Shown piece after piece: positions 8,872-12,272 of a stretch of DNA of 12,272 nt. The stretch lies in NCBI GenBank assembly GCA_049511715.1, contig JBEKXU010000052.1:1-12272 (forward strand), in the 5' to 3' direction. Positions within the stretch are counted from its first letter, which is position 1, and each line of letters begins with the position of its first letter. The notes beneath the pieces are model-generated. The model saw only the letters and a list, made by a program, of their open reading frames with translations, had not been told where the DNA came from and did no database searches. The position numbers and the translations under genes were made by a program. This DNA is from JBEKHT01 sp049511715 (lineage in GTDB: Bacteria > Chloroflexota > Anaerolineae > Anaerolineales > RBG-16-64-43).

Positions 8872-9141
8872 ATGGAAATCAGAATATATGTAGGAAACCT
8901 GGCTAAGTCAACTACTGAGGCTGATATCAAGACCCTGTTCGCGCAAGCCGGGGAAGTCACCACCGTTGATCTGGTCAAGGACCGAGAAAGCGGCATGTCC
9001 AAAGGCTTTGCCTTTGTCACCATGACCACACAGGCTGACGCAGATAAAGCCATCAGCATGTTCAACGCCTATTCGCTGGCCGGGAATACGATCAAAGTCA
9101 ATGTTGCCAAACCGCGCGTGGAGCGCCCTTCGCGGAACTAG
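8872..9141 (+). CDS. Small RRM RNA-binding protein (glycine-poor, cold-shock type)
   Basis: An 89-aa protein made of a single RNA recognition motif. RNP2 is IYVGNL (5-10) and RNP1 is KGFAFVTM (44-51), with the aromatic residues Tyr6, Phe46 and Phe48 that stack on RNA bases. The domain fills residues 2-79 and is followed by a short basic tail ending RVERPSRN, lacking the glycine-rich tail of many cyanobacterial Rbp proteins. Homologues in bacteria are RNA chaperones, often induced by cold. The start is fixed by AAAGGAG 6 bases upstream. It stands alone between two tRNA-derived repeats and has its own structured leader. Family is certain; physiological role is inferred. Confidence 0.96.
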   Translation: MEIRIYVGNLAKSTTEADIKTLFAQAGEVTTVDLVKDRESGMSKGFAFVTMTTQADADKAISMFNAYSLAGNTIKVNVAKPRVERPSRN

Positions 9142-9289
9142 GCGTCCGAATAGAACAAAAACATCGCTCAGGGTGCAAGAACCCGCAGGGTGTGAGAACT
9201 TCACCCGACTGGATTTCGGGGAGACAATAATGTCGGGATCAGGTCTGAACAAGAGATCTGGCATGACGGAGTGCAAACCAGCAACTCGA
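9142..9289 (+). other. Spacer after the RRM gene with a weak hairpin
   Basis: GGGTG (9188-9192) can pair with CACCC (9202-9206) across a 9-nt loop, without a T-run. It is the only candidate terminator for the RRM gene before R3. Nothing else is seen. Confidence 0.3.
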
Positions 9290-9400
9290 ACTTGACATCG
9301 GCGCATCAAGGGGATACCCTCTCACTCAATTCGCGATCGTGATTCACCAGGCACGTTTCAACCAGAGGTCAGTGGGCAGCCTCAAGGGCGCAAAAAAAAG

Positions 9401-9523
9401 GGCGCTGATGCTGGCACCTGTGGACGAACTTTCATAACCCGGAGGTCGCTGGTTCCCCCCGGCCTGCGGCTGGGGCAGGCTGGCCCAGTCCGCCAGGACG
9501 GGCGAGTGCAGCCCCCGCCACCT
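9401..9523 (+). pseudogene. Initiator tRNA-Met-like pseudogene with T-loop insert (R3)
   Basis: CTGATGCTGGCACC (decayed D arm), TTTCATAACCCGGAGGTCG (anticodon CAT arm and variable loop), CTGGTTC (T arm start), about 48 nt of GC-rich insert (9455-9502), then CGAGTGCAGCCCCCGCCACC (9503-9522). Same interruption point as R2, with a shorter insert. Not functional. Confidence 0.65.
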
Positions 9524-9531
9524 TAAGCCAA

Positions 9532-9556
9532 AACCGAGGCCACTTGAGCCTCGGTT
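9532..9556 (+). terminator. Terminator-like hairpin of R3
   Basis: AACCGAGGC (9532-9540) pairs perfectly with GCCTCGGTT (9548-9556) around a 7-nt loop. The tail CCTCATTTCC is poorer in T than in R2. Confidence 0.6.
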
Positions 9557-9627
9557 CCTCATTTCCCCAGGATGGCGCCCCTTTGCGTTCTACACCATCA
9601 TTCAAGCGGAATCCTCATCAGGACAGC

Positions 9628-9682
9628 CCAGCTTGACTCGTCGGGCTCGTGACTGCGGGATCCCTGGTTTGAGTCTCATTGT
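9628..9682 (+). pseudogene. Second tRNA-like segment, R3
   Basis: CCAGCTTGACTCGTCGGGCT and GGGCTCGTGACTG resemble D-arm and anticodon-arm sequence, and GGGATCCCTGGTTTGAGTC a variable loop and T arm. It aligns with the R1 and R2 segments and shares the preceding ATTCAAGCG with R2. Stems are broken. Confidence 0.4.
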
Positions 9683-9690
9683 AGCAATGT

Positions 9691-9884
9691 CAAGACCATC
9701 ATAGAACCGTAGCTCGACGGGCTCGACGGCCGAGCGGCCTTTCGGCCAGGCAGCAAATGCCGACTTCATCCCCGAGAAACTCAAGATACTGTTTCAGGCT
9801 ACTTCAGAGACGGCAGACCAGATGAGTGGTTTCCAACCCTTGACGACCGGTGGAACTAGGGGCTAGAATGCGGCCCAACGTTCC
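9691..9884. other. Non-coding spacer
   Basis: No gene is supported. A small GCCGA/TCGGC hairpin lies near 9729-9746 in a GGCC-rich patch. Nothing else is clear. Confidence 0.35.
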
Positions 9885-9966
9885 AACCTCAACAGCGCCA
9901 GGCGACGAGAACAGAGAGACCAGGGGATGGGTCTCGACGATTCGCCGAGAGAACGGCGTTGAGGTT
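9885..9966 (+). promoter_or_regulatory. Candidate structured RNA: closed three-stem element
   Basis: AACCTCAAC (9885-9893) pairs perfectly with GTTGAGGTT (9958-9966). Inside are GAGAC/GTCTC (9916-9920/9931-9935) and a CGCC/GGCG stem (9944-9947/9955-9958, sharing one base with the closing stem). The layout resembles a small multi-stem junction. It matches no riboswitch class I can recognise. It lies 360 bases before the glutamate-synthase-like gene. Confidence 0.45.
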
Positions 9967-10030
9967 CCCCCCGGTGGCGGGGCCAACCCGAGGCGGACCC
10001 GGGGAAATCAAATCACCAGCGGATGCCTCT

Positions 10031-10114
10031 GGAGCTCTCTACAAGCTCCTCTCTCCCTCCCAGGCAACTCGGTACAAAGGCTGTCTGGTGGCAGGCGGGG
10101 AAAAAGCCTGGGAG
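10031..10114 (+). promoter_or_regulatory. Further strong stems in the leader region
   Basis: GGAGCT/AGCTCC (10031-10036/10044-10049, 7-nt loop) is followed by CTCCCAGGC (10057-10065) pairing perfectly with GCCTGGGAG (10106-10114) around a 40-nt interior. No T-run follows, so these do not read as terminators. With the 9885-9966 element they make a hairpin-rich stretch of over 200 nt without a gene. Confidence 0.4.
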
Positions 10115-10300
10115 CTCGCGCCGACAAGGCCCAGCCTTCACGTCCGAGAAGCGGAAGGGCAGCAACTGATGAGTGACAGGATCTGGCACGCGCCGCGCGC
10201 CCATTTGACTATTACTGGGCCCGCGGACCCCCACCGGACGCGCTTCCCCCTCACCCAAGAGGACCTCCCTCCGACTCCAGCCGTCCTCCCTTGCACCGCA

Positions 10301-10318
10301 CGGGCGCGCTTGCGCCCG
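10301..10318 (+). promoter_or_regulatory. GC hairpin just before the start of the glutamate-synthase-like gene
   Basis: CGGGCGC (10301-10307) pairs perfectly with GCGCCCG (10312-10318) around a 4-nt loop, ending 11 bases before the proposed ATG. It occupies the place of the ribosome binding site, and no Shine-Dalgarno sequence is visible. It may control translation or show that the true start differs (a TTG at 10291 is in frame). Confidence 0.45.
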
Positions 10319-10329
10319 CAGACCCCGCC

Positions 10330-12272
10330 ATGAGCGGCGGCCGCTACCACATCACGGTCGTCCCCGCCCCCTTGCCCGCCGAGGCAGCCACAGCACCCTT
10401 CCGCATCGCCGAGGGTGATAACTATGTCAAGTACGGACACCCGGTCTTCGAAGGCACGGAACAGCGCGGCGACCCCCACTGGACGGCCGAAATCATCACC
10501 CAGACCTGGTATCAAGCCGAGACCGGGCGCATTCCGATTTCCGGCGCTGGCTACGGCGGCCGCTTCGCCGGCGAGGGCTTCGACGATCTGTGGCTGGACA
10601 TGAGCGAGATTGTCCGCCCGACTCGGGATGGCATCCACGGCCGGGAGGTGATCTCGACCGAGGTCGATATCGGCGCCGGGCTGACCTCGCTCGAGTTCGA
10701 CAACCAGGGCCGGCTTCTGACCCGCTCGCCGACCTGGATCACCTTGCCCATCCCCGTGATCCTCGACACCCTGCCCCTCGACCTGGCGATTCCGGGGGGG
10801 CTCGAAGCTGTCATTCGCGCCGCGCGCCTGCTCGACACGCTGGCACTTGTCGATCCGGCTGCCCTCGGCCCCACCGACCAACCCAGCACTCGCTGGCTGG
10901 CACCTTTGCTGCCGCGGCGATCGTTCGATGTCCCCCGCCTTGAGTGGGAAGCACGTCTGGTCGAAGTGGAGGCTGACCGCCAGCAGGCCGCCGAGGCCCA
11001 GGCACGCTTCCCGGCGGCGCTGATTGTCCCCCGCTTGGTACTCTCCCCAGAGTCGCCCGAGTCCGTTCTCGATTGGGCTCGGTCAGGGACGCGGGTTGTG
11101 CATCTGGTCGCCGACGAGATGGCACGTGACACGGCTGGCAGAACCTTGGTGGACGCCGTGCACCAGGTACACACGCGGCTGGTGGACGAAGCGATGCGGG
11201 ATCGGGTGACGCTGATCGTCAGCGGGGGGATCGCCGCCGCCGAGCACATGGCCAAGGCCATCGCCTGCGGTGCCGACCTGATTGCCATCGACCACGTGAT
11301 GCTGGCGGCCTGGGGCTGCGGGCTTTGGGCAGACCGCGGGCCTTGCCGCGCCGAGAGGGAAGGTGTGGATCCCGCATGGGGCTCCCAGCGGCTGCTCAAT
11401 CTGATGAACGCCTGGCGAGATCAACTGCTCGAGGTCCTGGGGGCGATGGGCATGCGCGAGGTGCGCCGCCTGCGCGGAGACGTCGGCCGAACCATCCGCC
11501 ATCGGACGGAGGAAGAAGAGTTTCGCCGCTACGTCGGTTCGGCCGTCCCGATAGCGCGCTACCCCTGCCTGCCCACGACCCAGGGCGGCGAAGGAGATCT
11601 GCGCTGGCCACCGACGCTGCTGGAGTCTTCGCAGGAGCAGGCGCGCACGGGCCGTCCGCCCAGCGGCAGCGTGGAATATCGTGTCGGCCTTTCCGGCGGC
11701 GGCTTCGACCGCGTGGCCTTTGCCTTCGAGCTCGAAGCCGACCCCGCGCAGGTCCCCTCGTCCGACCCCGCCGGGTTCGATCTATCGCTGCCGCTCAACC
11801 GGCGCGGCGACGCCCGCCCGGCGATTCAGCTGCCGCTCCCTTGGTATGGGACAGGCATGTCCTTTGGCAGCGTCAGCCTGGCGGTGATGTTGGCGCGGGC
11901 CCGGGCCGCCCAGCATCTGGGGCTGTTCACTTCCACCGGCGAGGGCGGGTATCCCGAGGAGCTTGTGCCATACGCTGACTGGGTGATCACCCAGGTAGCC
12001 ACCGGCCTGTTTGGCGTGCGGGAGGAGACGCTGCTGCGCGCCCGGATGATCGAAATCAAGTACGCCCAAGGAGCCAAGCCCGGGCTGGGCGGGCACCTGC
12101 TTGGTAACAAGAACACGGCCTCAGTCGCCCAACTGCGAGAAGCAGTTCAGGGCACCTCGCTTTTCTCGCCTTTCCCGTTCCACAGCGTTTACTCGGTCGA
12201 GGATCACAAGAAGCACGTCGACTGGCTCAAGCAGGTGAACCCACGGGCGCTGATCAGCGTCAAAGTCTCGAC
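10330..12272 (+). CDS. Glutamate-synthase-related FMN-dependent protein, 5' part (cut by window end)
   Basis: A frame open for 647 codons with no stop, continuing beyond the window. Residues 509-647 match the start of the GltB FMN-binding barrel: GMSFGS, TGEGG (536-540), ITQVATGLFGV (553-563), YAQGAKPGLGGHLLGNK and YSVEDHKKHVDWLKQVNPRA. Before it, residues about 229-390 resemble the end of such a barrel: VTLIVSGGIAAAEHMAKAIA, GADLIAIDHVMLAAWGC, then an LLNLMNAWRDQLLEVLGAMG helix pair. The N-terminal 230 residues carry SEIVRPTRDGIHGREVIST (92-110), of unknown function. Family members bind FMN and often move ammonia or electrons to a 2-oxo acid; the real substrate cannot be told. No glutaminase domain or signal peptide is seen. 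The ATG at 10330 lacks a ribosome site, and the frame stays open back to 10177. Family firm, start uncertain. Confidence 0.82.
   Translation, partial: MSGGRYHITVVPAPLPAEAATAPFRIAEGDNYVKYGHPVFEGTEQRGDPHWTAEIITQTWYQAETGRIPISGAGYGGRFAGEGFDDLWLDMSEIVRPTRDGIHGREVISTEVDIGAGLTSLEFDNQGRLLTRSPTWITLPIPVILDTLPLDLAIPGGLEAVIRAARLLDTLALVDPAALGPTDQPSTRWLAPLLPRRSFDVPRLEWEARLVEVEADRQQAAEAQARFPAALIVPRLVLSPESPESVLDWARSGTRVVHLVADEMARDTAGRTLVDAVHQVHTRLVDEAMRDRVTLIVSGGIAAAEHMAKAIACGADLIAIDHVMLAAWGCGLWADRGPCRAEREGVDPAWGSQRLLNLMNAWRDQLLEVLGAMGMREVRRLRGDVGRTIRHRTEEEEFRRYVGSAVPIARYPCLPTTQGGEGDLRWPPTLLESSQEQARTGRPPSGSVEYRVGLSGGGFDRVAFAFELEADPAQVPSSDPAGFDLSLPLNRRGDARPAIQLPLPWYGTGMSFGSVSLAVMLARARAAQHLGLFTSTGEGGYPEELVPYADWVITQVATGLFGVREETLLRARMIEIKYAQGAKPGLGGHLLGNKNTASVAQLREAVQGTSLFSPFPFHSVYSVEDHKKHVDWLKQVNPRALISVKVS

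Larger units (their letters stand above)
9290..9690 (+). repeat. tRNA-Met-derived repeat, copy R3
   Basis: This copy lacks the left third present in R1 and R2. From CTTGACATCGGCGCATCAAG (9291-9310) on it follows R2 closely through the initiator-tRNA-like part, its insert and the terminator hairpin, and ends in the second tRNA-like segment. Identity to R2 looks high in the centre (TTCGCGATCGTGAT, CTGGCACCTGTGGACGAA). Confidence 0.8.

Noticed and set aside
4785..9682. Functional tRNA genes
   Set aside because: No copy has a matching 5' acceptor strand, stems are broken and the sequences are interrupted. Only pseudogenes are supported.
4509..9690. CRISPR array
   Set aside because: The repeats are long, few, diverged and kilobases apart, with no short regularly spaced units and no cas gene.
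9885..10114. Possible known riboswitch (T-box, cobalamin, c-di-GMP, c-di-AMP, FMN, glycine)
   Set aside because: None of the conserved cores of these classes could be found. Only unassigned stems remain, so it is kept as a candidate structure rather than a named riboswitch.
10138..11399. Long minus-strand frames opposite the glutamate-synthase-like gene
   Set aside because: They are shadows of the plus-strand frame, which carries recognisable FMN-domain motifs.

Overview
The window looks like a bacterial chromosome segment, probably from Chloroflexota (Anaerolineae-like). This is inferred from the style of the GAF-SpoIIE phosphatase and the glutamate-synthase-like gene, the GC-rich coding sequence and the RRM protein; no 16S or other decisive marker is present. 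Five genes look intact or open: perR-like, katG, a SpoIIE-type phosphatase (minus strand), a small RRM RNA-binding protein, and the 5' part of a glutamate-synthase-related gene that runs off the right edge. About 40% of the window carries no intact gene, and much of that is decayed or repetitive.

Left part (1-4200): an N-terminally truncated tyrosine recombinase (84-506), then an oxidative-stress module. A PerR-type Fur-family repressor (802-1239) has all its metal ligands visible, and its -10 box overlaps an AT-rich dyad. A full-length catalase-peroxidase KatG (1456-3636) follows. Directly behind katG lies the 3' remnant of a different, monofunctional haem catalase, broken by at least three frameshifts and an amber codon, with its 14-bp terminator stem still perfect. 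The simplest reading is that katG took the place of most of an older catalase gene next to perR.

Middle part (4200-9700): mostly non-coding. It is dominated by three diverged direct copies (about 4509-5072, 7895-8505 and 9290-9690) of a repeat of up to 600 bp. Each copy contains a decayed initiator-tRNA-Met-like sequence, a conserved terminator-like hairpin (AACCGAGGC stem), and a second tRNA-like sequence with a CAT-type anticodon loop. The initiator-like copies are interrupted by unrelated structured inserts at different positions. Between copies 1 and 2, on the minus strand, is a 546-aa protein joining an integrase-type core-binding (SAM-like) domain, a GAF domain and a complete SpoIIE/PP2C phosphatase. 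Between copies 2 and 3 is an 89-aa RRM protein with a hairpin-rich leader, like a cold-responsive RNA chaperone.

Right part (9700-12272): a non-coding stretch with several strong stems, including a closed multi-stem element at 9885-9966, precedes an open reading frame from 10330 to the end. That frame resembles the FMN domain of glutamate synthase, but a segment like the C-terminal half of such a barrel comes before the canonical N-terminal half. This indicates either a tandem barrel or a circular permutation.
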